Assembly: GCF_030272615.1 (NCBI RefSeq)
Contig: NW_026729149.1
Location: 108,763 to 172,762 of the forward strand
Origin: Cryptomeria japonica
Taxonomy: Eukaryota; Streptophyta; Pinopsida; Cupressales; Cupressaceae
Length of the DNA stretch: 64,000 bases
Direction: 5' to 3'
Both the position numbers and the translations under genes were made by a program. Positions 23,950-36,479 of this stretch are shown piece by piece (position 1 is the first letter of the stretch; each line of letters starts with the position of its first letter). Below the pieces are notes generated by a model. It was not told the DNA's origin, searched no databases, and saw only the letters and a program-made list of their open reading frames with translations.

Positions 23950-24307
23950 TCTTGAAACTCATTCAAAACACTAGAAACTTGTATAGGCACCTCTTCATTA
24001 TCTTCTTTATCCACTCTCAAAAATAAAGAAAAACACATAGGTTCATGTTTCATACCTTCCAAAAATTTTCTCATCGAGAAAACATATTTTGGCATTACTA
24101 CATATCTTTTCTTCCATCTCCTTTAGAGGCTTGAGATTATGGTGAACTCCTTCCTTTGTTAGGGTATAGGTATTTACATGACCATCATGTAAAACATGCC
24201 TATCAAACATTCATGGCCTCCCTAACAACATGTGTCATGCATCCATGGGTATGATGTCACTGAGTACCTCATCACAATAACTAACAATCTTGAATTTTAC
24301 CAGGCAG
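23950..24307 (-). pseudogene. Chromovirus protease tail and linker (unit B, truncated)
   Basis: Homologous to 9690-10039 and cut at the same base by the sirevirus LTR, which starts at 24308. The identical junction in units 1, B and A shows that the composite of the two elements predates the duplications. Confidence 0.75.
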
Positions 24308-25520
24308 TGTTCTGTTAGTATAAATTGGTGACTTAGAGGGGGGTGTATCAGTCAAAACAATTTATACACAATTCAAACATTCAAACAAACCAATCTGCAA
24401 CTATCCTTCCAAATTAACTTAAACATTGCATAAATCATGAAAGAAAATAACAAAAAAGAAAAGAGATTTGCATACACAAATAAGTATCACATAACACTAC
24501 CAATTATACGTGGAAATCCTCGGTTAGAAGAAGAAAACCATGGTGGGGATAACCCACAATCTCTTTTACTGTAGTGAAAAAGAGTGCCCTGTTAAGAGAT
24601 TACAACCAGTTCTTTCAGAGAATATCACCCTATTAGAAGGGACTTGTGTCCAGTTAAGAATACCTTAGAACCTGTTAAAGGTCACCTTCCTAGAGGATTT
24701 TATAACTTCATATCTGAAGTGACTCGATTAAGAGATTTTACCTAAAGAATCTATTAAGGTTCACCCTGTTAAGGGATTTACAATACTACAATTGTTAGAA
24801 GGCAACAAAGATGATTGATCTGTTTGATGACACTACCTCTGTCTCATAGATCCACTTTGCATGCTTTTTTCTTCTGATCCATGTCGGCTTCACCGATTCA
24901 TAACTCTATCTACTTCACTCTATTCTACTCCCCCTGTTTACATTAACACAAATCTTTTTCACATTCACAACAATAAAATCAAAATGAATGATGTGTATAT
25001 ATTACCATTAATTCTGGTACCAACTTTCCCTGCAAAAATCTGTTATCGCGCCTTGAATTTCTCTCCAAAAATCATTCTGGGAAAATGGTCAAGACAACCA
25101 TTCATGCTGATAAGCTCGCCAGTTGAAAAGGGAAGATTATTGGTTCAACTGGATGTTATCTAGATGTTTCTACATTTGTTATTTGAACTCTTGTATTCCC
25201 AATTGTTGCTTATGTACCAGTCCAGTTCTGCCTAACTGGTTACCTCCTGTATATTGGTCTACTCACTTCTTAACTGGCTACCTCCTATATACCAGTCTAC
25301 TCACTGCTTAGTCGATTAACCCTTGTATAGTGGTCTAGTCACTACTTATCTAGTTAACCCCTGTATAACTATCTAGTCACTGCCGATAGAGATAAGGACT
25401 CTTGTTCTTCACCAGTTACCCTTTACTCCTTTATTGATGGATTATGGAGACTTAGAAGATGATTTTGCCAACAATGAAAACCATTTCACCGGTCATACAA
25501 AATGCATCATAATGCCAACA
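24308..25520 (-). mobile_element. Sirevirus-like 3' LTR (unit B)
   Basis: A 1213-bp segment bounded by TGTT and AACA-like ends (TGTTCTGTTAG at 24308, ending GCCAACA at 25520), homologous to 10040-11252. The terminal bases give a better inverted repeat here than in copy 1, which helps place the ends. The polypurine tract follows at 25521-25533. Confidence 0.74.
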
Positions 25521-25533
25521 AACTCCCCCTTTG
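25521..25533 (-). other. Polypurine tract abutting the sirevirus 3' LTR (unit B)
   Basis: Minus-strand AAAGGGGGAGTTT, conserved with copy 1 and copy A. The second tract near 25613 is partly decayed here (ATATGGGGAG). Confidence 0.68.
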
Positions 25534-25656
25534 GCATTGTTGGAAAATACTACAAAGCAGTCATGTATGTGTCGGTTCTACCCTTGTTTCATATACCTCA
25601 TGTATATATATAAACTCCCCATATTTACATCAATGAGAAATAATATACAAAAGGAT

Positions 25657-28600
25657 TCATGAAAGAAAAGCAAAAATGTCTTCGAAATTTTCTTTAGCAG
25701 TTGGCAAAGAGGATTTCCATGAAGGCTTTGCCTTTTTCATGGTGCTGAAGTGTCCATGCAAAATTGTAAAAAAATCATCCATTTCATCTACAGAGTTACA
25801 GTCAGGTGCACTTATGAGACTTTTTGCTTCTTTGACATTCCTTTTCATGAAATCAATCATTGGTGCAAGGTAGCATTGTAGCTCTAGCAGATTAAGAGCT
25901 TTTTTATCCTCTTCCTCTTTTAACTTTTTTATTTCATTAGTTAACTCTTTGACCTTTCTACTAAAAGTCATTTGAGAGCTTGTAAGAGGATCAAAAGAAC
26001 CTATTAGATCTTGGATTTCCCTTTGAGTGTGAGCTTGTTTATCTTCAAGATCTTTGATTAAATCAGTGAAGCTTTATGACTTGACAAATAATTGGCCAAC
26101 ATCCTATTGTATAGATTTGGCCTCTTTAGTGCTAGCGGAGTGAACAACTTTTCCAATTGATATGTGTTTCATTAATTTTTCACCTCTCTTTGTTTCATAT
26201 TGTCTAGCTAAAACCTTCTCTAGATCGGTTTCCTTTGAACCGTATGCTTTGACAAGAGTGCCCAACTGATCAACGATGAATGCATTGTCATCAATAGCAA
26301 TGTCAAGAATGATATTAGATAGAATGGTTTTTGTAGTATTAAGAATTCTGGTCTTGTTTTTCTTTTCTCTAAGTTTTTCCTTTTCAGCTTGAAGTTTTAC
26401 TTTTTTAGAAAGTTTCATTAATTTTTTTGGGGTCATCTTCTTTATGTCGATTATAGAGTCTTCCTCTTCTTCCTCCTATATTTATTCTTCCTTTTCTTCA
26501 ACCTTAACCTTAGAGCTGGTTGCGGTGGTAAGTTTAGCTTTCTTCTTTTCACTCTTCTTTTCTAAGTCTAACATCCTCTTTACTAGAGGAGTGTCCACCA
26601 CTGTTTTCTTACCATCTTCAGGTTGACCGGATGAAGAATCCTCTTTCTTCTTGTTTTGTTCTGATTCCTTGGTCTCCTCTAGTTCCTTCATCTATTCTTC
26701 CTTGTTTTCTTATTCCTTCTGTTTTTCTTACTTCTCCTTTGTTTCCTTCTACTCTAATTCTTCAATAGGTGGTATTGACATATTTATCACCTTTGTATTT
26801 CCTTCCTCTGCACCTTTTATCTGACAAAAGGGGTTCATTGTTTGTAGGATTTATTGTTACCAAAGTTCTGTTAGGTGTATCTTCATAAGGCATATCTTCA
26901 ACTATAACTTCATCTTCACCGAGATGGTTAGTTTGAGTGGTTCCCTTTACCTGTGAAACACTAATATAAATAGTTTAAACAGTTGATTTGTGTTCAACCG
27001 GCTGGTCTACATCCCTTGTTAGAATGAGAATATCTAACATAACATTACCGATGATATCATCAACTAAGAAAACATCAAAACCTTCAATAGAGTCTTTGTC
27101 TTTACCTTTCCCTTTGTCCAACGAAGTTGCACCTTGGTCCTATTTTATTTCCTTTGTTATTTCTTCTTCAACTTCCCTTTGATGGCTCAAGATTGTTTAT
27201 CCTATGCTCTTTCTCAATAGGTAAAGTTTTTTTCCATCTCCCTTCAATTTGATTTTGCAAGTCTGATGGAACTATCCATATAGCTCACTGGCAGTTCTAA
27301 AGAACTTATGCATGTTCCAAATAAGTGCATCTTCAATTTTTATTTTGTCCTCCTTGTTGCAAAGGGGATATTTTCTCCCAACAACAGATACACCTCGAAA
27401 CTCTTTCATCCCATCGACCAATTCATCAACAGTTGGAAGTAAATTTCTACCACTTCTTTTGATTTCTTTTATTTCCACATCAAATTAGGTGTCAGTGTTA
27501 GAACCCTCCTTTTCATCCTTCTTAGGCTTCTTATTAGCCTTTGTGTGAATTGTCACTTCACGCTTTTTCTTTCTTGCATATGTTACTACTACCGATCTAT
27601 CTTTACCTTGGGAAGATGTATGAGTATCTGAATCATTTTCTTTAGTGTATGTTTCTGGTTTGTTGGATGCAGTACCCTTCGGTTTTGCCTTCGACATTTT
27701 TTTCTTTTCTCCAATTTGTTCTTTAACTTTGTTATTTGGCCCCTCTTTGTTCACTAGTACCGGTGGAAGTAGTGGCATAGGATGCTTCACCTCCATAGTT
27801 TTTGTCTAAGGTATCAATCATTTTCCTTACTCTTCTTTGTATGATTGCTCCTTAAGTTCCTATTTTATTTTGGAGCTTGCCTCCTCATAAGTTCCAAATT
27901 TCTTTGCTTTTCTATCTACTAGTTTAGACAGTAACATGTTTGCATACACTTTACTAATATCTGCCCCAACCTCATAACCCATAGAAGGTACCCAAAAGCT
28001 TCTAGGTTGAGCCACTTGAATGATGCAACAATCGGTGTCAATAAGAAAATAAATGTTTTCCGTGTACTTCGAAACAATAGCGGTTGGGATTCTCTCTCTT
28101 TTGTGAATTCTAATTTGGAATTCTTTAAAATATCCCCACATTGTTTCCCCACATTGTTTCCCCAAACTTATCACCTAAAACCCTAATCATTTCACCTATC
28201 TGAACCATGATAGGTTTATCCTCAAACCACACAACATTGCCCTTACTGGGAAAGAAATTTTGCACATAGAAGAATATACATACCAGTAATGAGCCATACT
28301 TGAATGACTATTTCTTGTCCTTCTTAATTCGCTCCATGTTTACTAGAGATTGAATTCTGATCATCTCACTAATATCATATCTTGCATCCTCCTTGAGGAT
28401 TTGATAGGCTGCACATATAGCACCGCTCGACACAATGTTTATGTGGCTTGATTGATAGACCCTATAACCCAGCACTGTATAAGAAAACCTCACTTCTGCA
28501 TCCTCAATATGAGTGATTTCCATTGCTCTCCTGTCACATCGAGATTGAGTCAACCGGGTGACTTTAGTGGATGATATTTTTCTTAGAGTTAGTGCTTCAC

Positions 28601-29111
28601 AGGTTGCGCTAAACCTTGTTACTCTTTTAATCACATCCTTTATGATCTTGATCGATGCTTCAGCTTCCAGCCATAGAAATTGATCATGCACTCTTCTTAA
28701 TACATACCTAACCCAATCAACATGAAATTGATCGGTAAAATCAACAACATTCGACAAATGCTTGGCCTTTAGATGCAAATATTCTTCATTCAACAGATCA
28801 TGATTACAAAACCTTTTGAATTTATTCCGAATAAATTTATCTCCAAGTTCTTCAAGCTTGCAATGGATGAAGGAGAAAATATCTTCAACTAGTAACACAC
28901 CAAAGGGCACAGATGATAGGGCACCGATCATGTCGATCTCTCCAACCTTCATAGGATCCAGTTTAAACTCGGGTTGTAGTTCCTTAATTTCTTCAACCAA
29001 CACAAGATTCGATACATAAGCTGCCATGATGAACTTCAAAAAAATTATTGAAAACAAGGTTTGATTACCTAGAATACCTTCTCCTCTAGGGTTGCCAACC
29101 CCCACTATCAT
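25657..29111 (-). pseudogene. Sirevirus-like additional ORF (unit B, broken but best N-terminal part)
   Basis: The N-terminal frame at 28308-29111 is uninterrupted for 267 residues, from MIVGVGNPRGEG through SLVNMERIKKDKK; in copy 1 a one-base deletion near 14280 breaks it. Further pieces follow at 27860-28174 (FQIRIHKRERIPTAI and WVPSMGYEVGAD), 27485-27796 (Lys/Thr/Ser-rich), 27272-27478 (KRSGRNLLPTVDELVDG), 26482-26691, 26104-26436 and 25657-25971 (coiled coil). The order matches copy 1. I do not recognise the N-terminal domain. Its place between gag and the polypurine tract suggests an accessory or env-like product; an alternative is a captured host gene. Confidence 0.73.
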
Positions 29112-29507
29112 GCTGCTTGATTACTTCGCACAAATAGCACTAGAAAGATTTCGATCACCTTAGGTCGCACGAGAGCTCAAGAATGTTCACAAGAAAGCAA
29201 GGTGAATGAAATGTATTGACATTTCTTTATTTATCCATTAAGTTTTATCAGTGCTTCAATAAAACAACTAGTTTGTATAATTTTGACCATTTACAACTTA
29301 AGGTACACCAATTTACTTTTTACTAGTTGCTTGTTACCGATACCGATACACAAACAACATTTACACTAACCCTCAAAACTTTACCCAAAAAAAAACTTTA
29401 AACAAACTTGTATGCATCTAAACTATGTAGATAGACATAACCTCATATCGGTCGAGGGGATTCAATAATGATCTTACCATATGTGCTCCCCCTGAGTATC
29501 GGTATGC
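29112..29507 (-). other. Spacer between Gag stop and additional ORF, with no pol
   Basis: About 395 bp of non-coding sequence. It starts (minus strand) just after the Gag stop with a purine-rich ACTCAGGGGGAG tract and ends at the additional ORF. A full sirevirus would carry protease, integrase, reverse transcriptase and RNase H (over 3 kb) here; none of their motifs is present in any frame. Confidence 0.7.
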
Positions 29508-30844
29508 CTAGTTTGAAGAGGAACTATCATCACCGATGGATGATGACTTGGTTTCAAAATGATTCTCTCCTTCTTTGCTTTCTTCCTTCTTAATCCATGT
29601 CTTTTTCATTTCATTCCTCACCTCTTCAATTGTCTTCTTTCCTTTAAAGTCATTTTGCCCTTTCTTTTTGCCAAATTGGTTCATGTCTTCAGACCAGTTA
29701 TAGGATCGGTTCCTACATTCTCTGGCTAAGTGACTGATCTTATGGAAATTGAAACATGTGCTGCTAGTTGTTCTCCATGGTCCTTCATTATTTCTTTGAC
29801 CCATTCTTATTCTGCAATTTCTTCCACCATGACAAAAATTACCACAAGTGGAACATGTGGCATTGAATTGATTACTCCTTTTATTAGGGCTAACCTATTT
29901 GAATGGTGATCTTGATACAGTTGACTTGAACATGCATTCTTCAGCTTTGTGTCCATACTTATTGCATGTAAAACAATATCCATTAAAGCTTCTTCTATTA
30001 GACATGTTGCTAGATCGAGATCTACACTCATAAGCAGTATGACCATACTTGTGACAATTATAGAAATAAGCATCAAAGATGAAAGACTTATTTTGACTAA
30101 CCGGTTGATTTGAACAGACATCAAACTTATGACCCATTTTACCACAATGATTGCAATAAGATTTAGAAAACTTTATACCTTTTTTTCATGAATTGTTCCT
30201 TTTATCATCCTTAATGCTTTTGGATTTAGATGATTCTCTAGTTTCCATAGGACCTGTACCGGAGTAACCAAGACAGGTTGTCTCCTTTTTTCTCCTTTGA
30301 GCTTTTAATTGTTCATCTATCTTCTCAGAGCTTTCATTAAATTTCCTCAGCTTTTCATTTCTCTCATTTGTAGCTTTCAACTCATTTTTGAGTTGTTCAA
30401 TCTCTGTCACCATCTTCTCCTTTTCCTCTACTTTTTAATGTAGATCCTTATGTATGTATTCATTCTCTTGAGTGAAAATTCGGATTTCTTCATATTTTTC
30501 AATTAAGATCGCATCATTTTCTCTTAGGGCTTCTTTAGCGGGCCTTTTGGATTTTTTAGCTTTTTGATAAAACTTGTTCTGCATCTCTTTTTCTTTCATT
30601 TTCTATTCTATTGGCTTCTAGTATTTCAGTCATTCTCAAGGCCTAACTTTCATTCTCTCTTTTTAGATATGTGATTTCTTCATTCAGCTTCTTGTTCTTT
30701 TCCATGAGTTCTGCAACTGCTTTTTCTGCTTCTTCAGATCCACTCTGTTCAAAGAGTTGATCTATGATATCTTGAATCTTATATAATTGTAGAGCTAGTT
30801 CCTTTAATTTAGCAAGTGATTTTTTCAGTCTCTTTCAACTGAGC
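29508..30844 (-). pseudogene. Ty1/copia (sirevirus-like) Gag C-terminal part with five zinc-knuckle sites
   Basis: Gag packages element RNA into virus-like particles. On the minus strand one reading frame links 30186-30413, 29895-30137 and 29508-29804, interrupted by TGA and TAG codons near 30186 and 29895. The proximal part is coiled-coil-like (EIEQLKNELKATNERNEKLR, earlier EEAEKAVAELMEKNKKLNEE). Five CCHC-type knuckles follow: CNHCGKMGHKFDVC, a degenerate FYNCHKYGHTAYEC, CFTCNKYGHKAEEC, CSTCGNFCHGGRNC and a degenerate CFNFHKISHLAREC. Three keep all ligands. The tail is Lys- and Ser-rich. The N-terminal end is cut at 30844 by the inverted chromovirus copy. Confidence 0.85.
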
Positions 30845-31333
30845 AATAAGCTGAAGATAAAGAAGTTTGGTCACTGCAAAATTTTGAAGAAGCATGAATC
30901 TGGAAACACATATGAGGTAGAGTTGCTAGAAGAAATTAATATTTACTGTATGTTCAACATTTCAGATATAACAAAATATCATGAAGGTAGCACAAAGGAG
31001 GAGCCAAGAATAGTACAGTACAAAATTCTTGCACCTCCTTCAGAGAAGGAGGAGATCAAAGCAATTCTGGATAGTCGTGTGCGAAGGAGTACTAGAAATA
31101 GGTAATATGAGGAGTATCTAGTGAAATGGAGGGAAATACCTAGTGAATAGTCTTCATGGTTTTTCAAGGAAGAGGTTGACCGTTTGGGTTGTCCTCAATC
31201 AGCTGAGACGTTACGTGGTCACTTCTCAATCTAACTAAGGTGTCTAATGCAGGAGTATCCAATGGTGTATGGCCAATCCTATATCACACAAAAATGTTTC
31301 TTTTTGTTTAGTTTTCTTTTTATTTTTTGGTAG
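30845..31333 (+). pseudogene. Inverted chromovirus integrase C-terminus and chromodomain (copy 3)
   Basis: The plus-strand frame reads [20 protein letters not shown], then YEVELLEEINIYCMFNISDI, TRNR, a stop, YEEYLVKWREIPSE, a stop, SSWFFKEEVDRLG. It is a third, more diverged copy of the chromovirus end in opposite orientation. The chromodomain retains the YLVKW and SSW motifs better than the other copies. The upstream junction near 30845 with the sirevirus Gag shares the string CAATAAGCTGAAG with the chromovirus, so it may be a microhomology join. Confidence 0.87.
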
Positions 31334-34300
31334 TTTTGGATACCCTCTTAAACGAATAAGAGATTCCAACTCTCAAAATTGACAAGCTGATTTTTCTAGC
31401 CGACTGCCAAAAATAGCAAGTTTTTATTTGAAGGCAAATGGAGCCCAAAATTTGTGGGAATATTGAGGACGAAAAAATAAGCACTTTGTGAAAGAATCAA
31501 ATTAAAAGCATCAATTGTTTGAAAGTTATTCAAGTTTCAGTTTCCTAAAAAATTGAAAAAAAATCTTCCAAGCTAGATTTGAGGCATTAAACGGTGTTGA
31601 ATGGGAACGAAAAATGGTGGGAATTAGCAGAGAAAAATCTAAGTGTACTCAACACTCAGAGATATTTGTGATGCTTCAAACAGTTCATAAATACGATTCC
31701 CAGATCAAAAGTTATGGCTGCCAGGAGTTGGACAATTTTTTGGAAAGTTTTAATTTTTGAATCTGGTTGTATTTTCATATTTCCAATTTCATGTTTTTGC
31801 ATTTTTCCACCAATTGGTAATTTATAAATTTTAATTTCAGCTCCAAAATGGTGGAAGGCTATTTAGGACTCATTTGAGGAAACTTGTAATAGCTTTTGGA
31901 GTTGAGTTTTTGGGAGTTAGTTTCTAGGTTGGAAATAGTTTTATAAGGGTTTTAAGAAAACTTTGTAAGTTGTGTGTTGCAGTGATTGAGAATTTATTCC
32001 TCTATATTGTAATTGGATGTATTTCAAATAGTTTGATTTCAGATATAATACATAATCTTCTATGTTTTACTGCAATTTGCTATGTTTTTTTGTTTCTCGA
32101 GTTCTGCCTTCATCATGTATTATTGGGGATATATTTATTTTGTATATTATATTTTTAAATTTATGTATTCCCTTCCTTGTATTCTTGTTGGGATTTAATA
32201 TTATTTTTTAGTTTTTTTTAATCTCCCATTATGATATACTGCATCTCCATGAATTTCTATGTAAATTTGGTGTCTTTCTGTGCAAGTCTGTGTAAAGGAG
32301 GTGCGGGGATTTGATGTTTAAATCCATTTGTATGACTTGTGAATATAATTTTTATGTTTTTAAGGTATTATTTTATCCTCCCACACCTCCTGGGAGAGTC
32401 ATTTGTTCATTTAGCAAGCCTGTGTGCAATCTGGGCAAGTTTCATTACATTAAATGTATGTTTTCATTGGTTTTTGCTGTCTGAACCCACAACGCTATCA
32501 TTCGGCACCAAAACACAAAAGTATGGCTCCAAAATGCCAAAATATGTCATGGGAGAGATAAATTATCTCCCAAATGGGCCATTTTAGGTTTTGGAGGTGC
32601 TGAACTACTCTGGGGTGCAGGTTTTATCAGTTTTGGTCATTGTGATTGATTTGTTTGATTTTGGGAATTTACCACAAGCATTTTGTGATTGCATTCATTT
32701 CCTTAGAGGTTTTTATGATTTCATCATGATAATTACATGTTTTTTTTTGTTCTCCAGTAAGAGGATTTGTCCCTTCTTATTGAGGATATTGTTGATGTTG
32801 AGTTGCTCCAAGAGGAAGAATGCTTCGATATTGAGGAATGTTTATGAGAGCTCTAGTGGGATTTTATTGCCTCATTTTTTGGTATTGGAATTTTTTTTGG
32901 ATTATACTTTGAACTCATGTTTATGCCTTCGCTCATTGTTGTATTATTCTGGTGAAGGCTCTTGCTTGTAATTGCGTATATAAATCTTGATATACATCAG
33001 TTTGCTTCCATGATGTTGTGGTTGTGTTTATGTCTTCATAATGTTGTTGTGATGTTATTTTAATGCATATTTCAACCTAAGGTATTGGTTCATTATTACG
33101 GGGAGTGGGTTCTTGCATGTGTAGGAGCGGGGTCATGAGCAATAGGCTCTAAGAGGTTCCAAGAGATGATGCTTAGGGTCTAGAACTGTCATGGGACCAC
33201 ATGAAAAGTTTATGTTTAATTGTAAGTGATAGTTCACTAATAATTTGATTATTGGGTTTGGGTAAATAAGAATTTACTTAAACAAGATAATGATTTCTTT
33301 TTTTGGTTCCCCACCTCATAGCCCTTGATTGTTGACTTGGGATGAGCTTGGGAAGACCGTTGGAGTGGTAAATCGATCTCCCTTGATTGTCTCCAAGGTG
33401 GAGATGGTTCCACGTGTCTATGAAGGTGTGGTGTGGCCCCTTCTTTGTGAGGATAGCATGTGATGACACTCTTCCCTAAGTGTGTACATTATCATTATGC
33501 CTTTGTTGTTGATTATGCCTTTGGGATTTATTGTTTTTTTATTAACCTTGTGAGGTAATTTGATTCATTATTCTTGGTTGTTATTTTGTGGTGGTCACGT
33601 TTAGTCCCTTGGTTCTTAGGTGTTAGCCTATCTCTTGAGTGTTAGCTGGAACCCCATGGCATCTCCTAGCACAAAGGATGGTTCCTATTGGTTCCACATG
33701 GTCAGGTGGTTTGATGCCTTGTTCCATTCGGATGTTAATCATTGGATGATTCAATGCGTCAACATGGATTTATATTATCTCATCATATAGATGGATCTTG
33801 AAGCATAATCTATGTAGTTAGGAATTGATATCATGTAGTTTTTAACTCAAGAAAGATGTAATAGTAAAGTAGACCATGTAATCAGTTTCTCGTGAACATA
33901 TGTATTAGGACTTGTAGTAGGTTGATTCAAGAATTGTATGTAAATGGATATTCAATTGTGTATGTAATTCTAGATTAGAGAGGAATTAAATGATTGAGTG
34001 ATACGATTGGATTGTCTTGTGTATATCTTGCGAATGGTAGTGAATATGTTTATGATCATGTATGCCTTGTCTTGAAATATGTTAATCCTTATTTTTAGTT
34101 ATCTTTGGAATATATAAATGAATGAATAGTTGTAGATTTGTATGGACACTATGATTATTCACTATGTGGAGTAGATGTCTATGTTTGGAGATAACATTGT
34201 ATCATAATGACTTGTAAATGTGAAAGAAGGATATGTACTTATGTAACCTGTATTATTATGCATTAGGATATGATATAACAGAAGCGACTATGTACTTGTA

Positions 34301-35131
34301 CCATGCACTCTTATGTAATAGGACTCTATGATGTAGAGACTATGACATCTAATGGATTAAGATGATGTATTATTATATGGTTCACATTGTATAAATGTTC
34401 ATAATGTTAGGAATGAGATCCTACGTTGAATTAGGAGATTGAATAATTATACTAAGTTTAATCTTGTAGTATCATATGATTCTTAAATTTGTTTAGTAGC
34501 ATGGAATCCTATTTGGAAGTAGATAAGTGCTTGCTATTATAATCTTGCATATGTGTAAGAATAGTAATCTTGATGAGATGTGCAATAGTCTTTCTTAAGG
34601 AAATAATCTAGTTCCATATGTATGAAAGGGTATATGTATATAGATTAATGATGTAATAGGTGAATAATGGATAAAGATGGGAGATAGGAACATTTGATCT
34701 CGTTCTTTAAAATGAACTTAGAAAGTTAATGGGGTTATGAAGAAATGCTTTTGATAGCTCATAATCTAAAGATAGGAAGAATACTTGAGTAGAACTTAAA
34801 TAAAATGGATGTTAATGATTTCATGGTATGGATGTGTTAGGTTATGATGTTATTAAGTAGTGGCATTAAGATACATTGGGGGAAAGAATGATAGGATAAA
34901 TGTATGATTTGAGATGATAATGGTTATGATGTTATTTTTGCTTGCATTCATAATGTTATGGATGATTTTATGGTCATAATATTATATTTGTTCATGTAGT
35001 TGTTAATCTATGATCTTGAGTGATGATAGTTATTTATGTTGCATTAGTTGATTTTTATTTAAAAGAGTTATCTCTATTTGTTAGTTAGATTAGTAGTTTT
35101 CTCTAGGGTATTTTGGCGGGTACTACAGACA
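31334..35131 (+). mobile_element. Inverted chromovirus 3' untranslated region and LTR (copy 3)
   Basis: Reverse-complement homologue of 3200-6949, more diverged than unit B. It ends GGTACTACAGACA at 35131, which corresponds to the LTR terminus at 3200. The small plus-strand open frames at 32339-32971 within it are LTR sequence and not conserved as protein in the other copies. Confidence 0.72.
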
Positions 35132-35735
35132 TTGGCCAATTTCTTGAAAATTGTGCACTATATTGATGTGAAATTAATTTGATTTGTTTATTATTATTTT
35201 ATGAACTTTCTCTACAAAAATCGCAAGAACCTAGTTCTCAAATCTCAAGAGATGATGAAATCTTCTTTAGTACTTTTTAAAAATATGTTGGACTTATCTA
35301 TGGTAGTCTAAGGCTAGTCGCCAATCAAATTTAAACAAATAGAATTGCAAGTGTATGCTCGAATAGTTGACATCATGATACTTCTGCTAATGGATTTGTC
35401 TAGGTATATGAACACTAATTTAGGATGATTGTCTCACAATGTTATCAACCCTGCTCTCTAATCTTAATGTCACTCCAAACCAATACATAGTTGAAACCAC
35501 ACAATGGCTCAACAATTAACCATGTAACAAAAACACTTGCCTAACATATTTAAAATTCCCTCTAATGATTGAATTTCTAAGTATAGTGGCAAACATAAAA
35601 TGTACATGCAAAAAGTACTATTGTTCAAATCTGCCCAACCCATTTACCATATCTACCTCCACATTGATGCTAAAATGTTTCCAAATGCTAGTATTGAAAT
35701 GGCTCTAAATGTACTACCTCAAAATGATAGTATGG
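35132..35735. repeat. Inverted flank repeat (copy 3)
   Basis: Reverse complement of 2571-3199. The same flank next to the same LTR end shows that copy 3 also descends from the single insertion event. Similarity stops near 35735, at the point where other copies also end, and copia gag sequence begins. Confidence 0.8.
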
Positions 35736-35739
35736 AAAT

Positions 35740-36060
35740 ATGCTCTCATGCACTCCTTGAAAGATAAAAAAGAGAGTTTTTGAATCTTTCTTCCTATTAT
35801 CTTTAAATAAATCTTTCTCTAGTTGAGTTAGGGGATTTTCTTTTGTTGCATCAACTTATCTAGGTATCCATTTCTTACAAACTTTCATAAATCTTGTGAA
35901 CAAAACAATGTCTTCATTGTGATTACCCAATAGTTATAATTTTTTCTATTAAAATGAAGAAATTGTGGGTTTCTCAGCCTTGTGCTTCGAGCTGTTATTA
36001 TTGACTGTAGATAACCCTTCTAACTCCTTTAAAAACTTTATCAAAGACTCCATTCAATAA
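35740..36060 (-). pseudogene. Ty1/copia gag N-terminal fragment (unit C)
   Basis: Minus-strand translation gives NYWVITMKTLFCSQDL in one frame, then KENPLTQLEKDLFKDNRKKD and SKTLFFIFQGVHESIF in another. This is the N-terminal UBN2-type copia Gag domain with frameshift and stops. It is a different copia lineage from the sirevirus-like element. It is cut at the junction with the inverted chromovirus flank. The related piece at 45275-45346 belongs to the paralogous copy in unit A. Confidence 0.75.
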
Positions 36061-36065
36061 CCTTC

Positions 36066-36079
36066 ATCTTTAATACCAC
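36066..36079 (-). other. Candidate primer-binding site of the copia element
   Basis: Minus-strand TGGTATTAAAGATG lies five bases after the candidate LTR end. It resembles TGGTATCAGAGC, the complement of the initiator methionine tRNA 3' end used by most plant copia elements, with changes expected from decay. Confidence 0.55.
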
Positions 36080-36083
36080 ATGA

Positions 36084-36479
36084 TGTAAGAGAAAGTGGAT
36101 AAAAGAGTTTAAGAACAGAGCAGGAAAATGGAGAGACAAAACAAATAAAATAAATTGAAAATTAATTAATTAAATATTTACATATTTAAGATGCATACAT
36201 AACACTCACATGGCTGGTACCTTTTCTTTGTGCCCAAAGATTCCACAAATAGAGTTTCTCTATTCCACACTTCATCTACTGTTTCTAAAGCAACATTTTT
36301 TTTACTCCTATTTTCTTCATTCATTAATTCTAAAACTACCTACTATAAGCTTAGTGTCTGTGGTTTAAGCCATTCCCTATTGTTATAGTAACAAGTGTAA
36401 ATTTTCCTCTTTTTTTTTTAATTCCGTACATTTCATTCAAAACTGCTCTCCTTACAATTGATATGTTAGGCTGAGGACA
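36084..36479 (-). mobile_element. Candidate 5' LTR of the copia element (unit C)
   Basis: A 396-bp segment that on the minus strand begins TGTCCTCAGCC and ends CTCTTACA, giving TGT and ACA ends. It directly precedes the candidate primer-binding site and gag start. The paralogous region in unit A (around 45346) lacks it together with the gag start, and homology between the two regions resumes just outside its end at about 36484. No second copy of this LTR is in the window. Confidence 0.5.

Noticed and set aside
32339-32971. Two longer plus-strand open frames in the inverted copy
   Set aside because: They lie inside the chromovirus LTR. The equivalent frames in the other copies are broken or differ, and they are rich in hydrophobic residues typical of translated AT-rich DNA.
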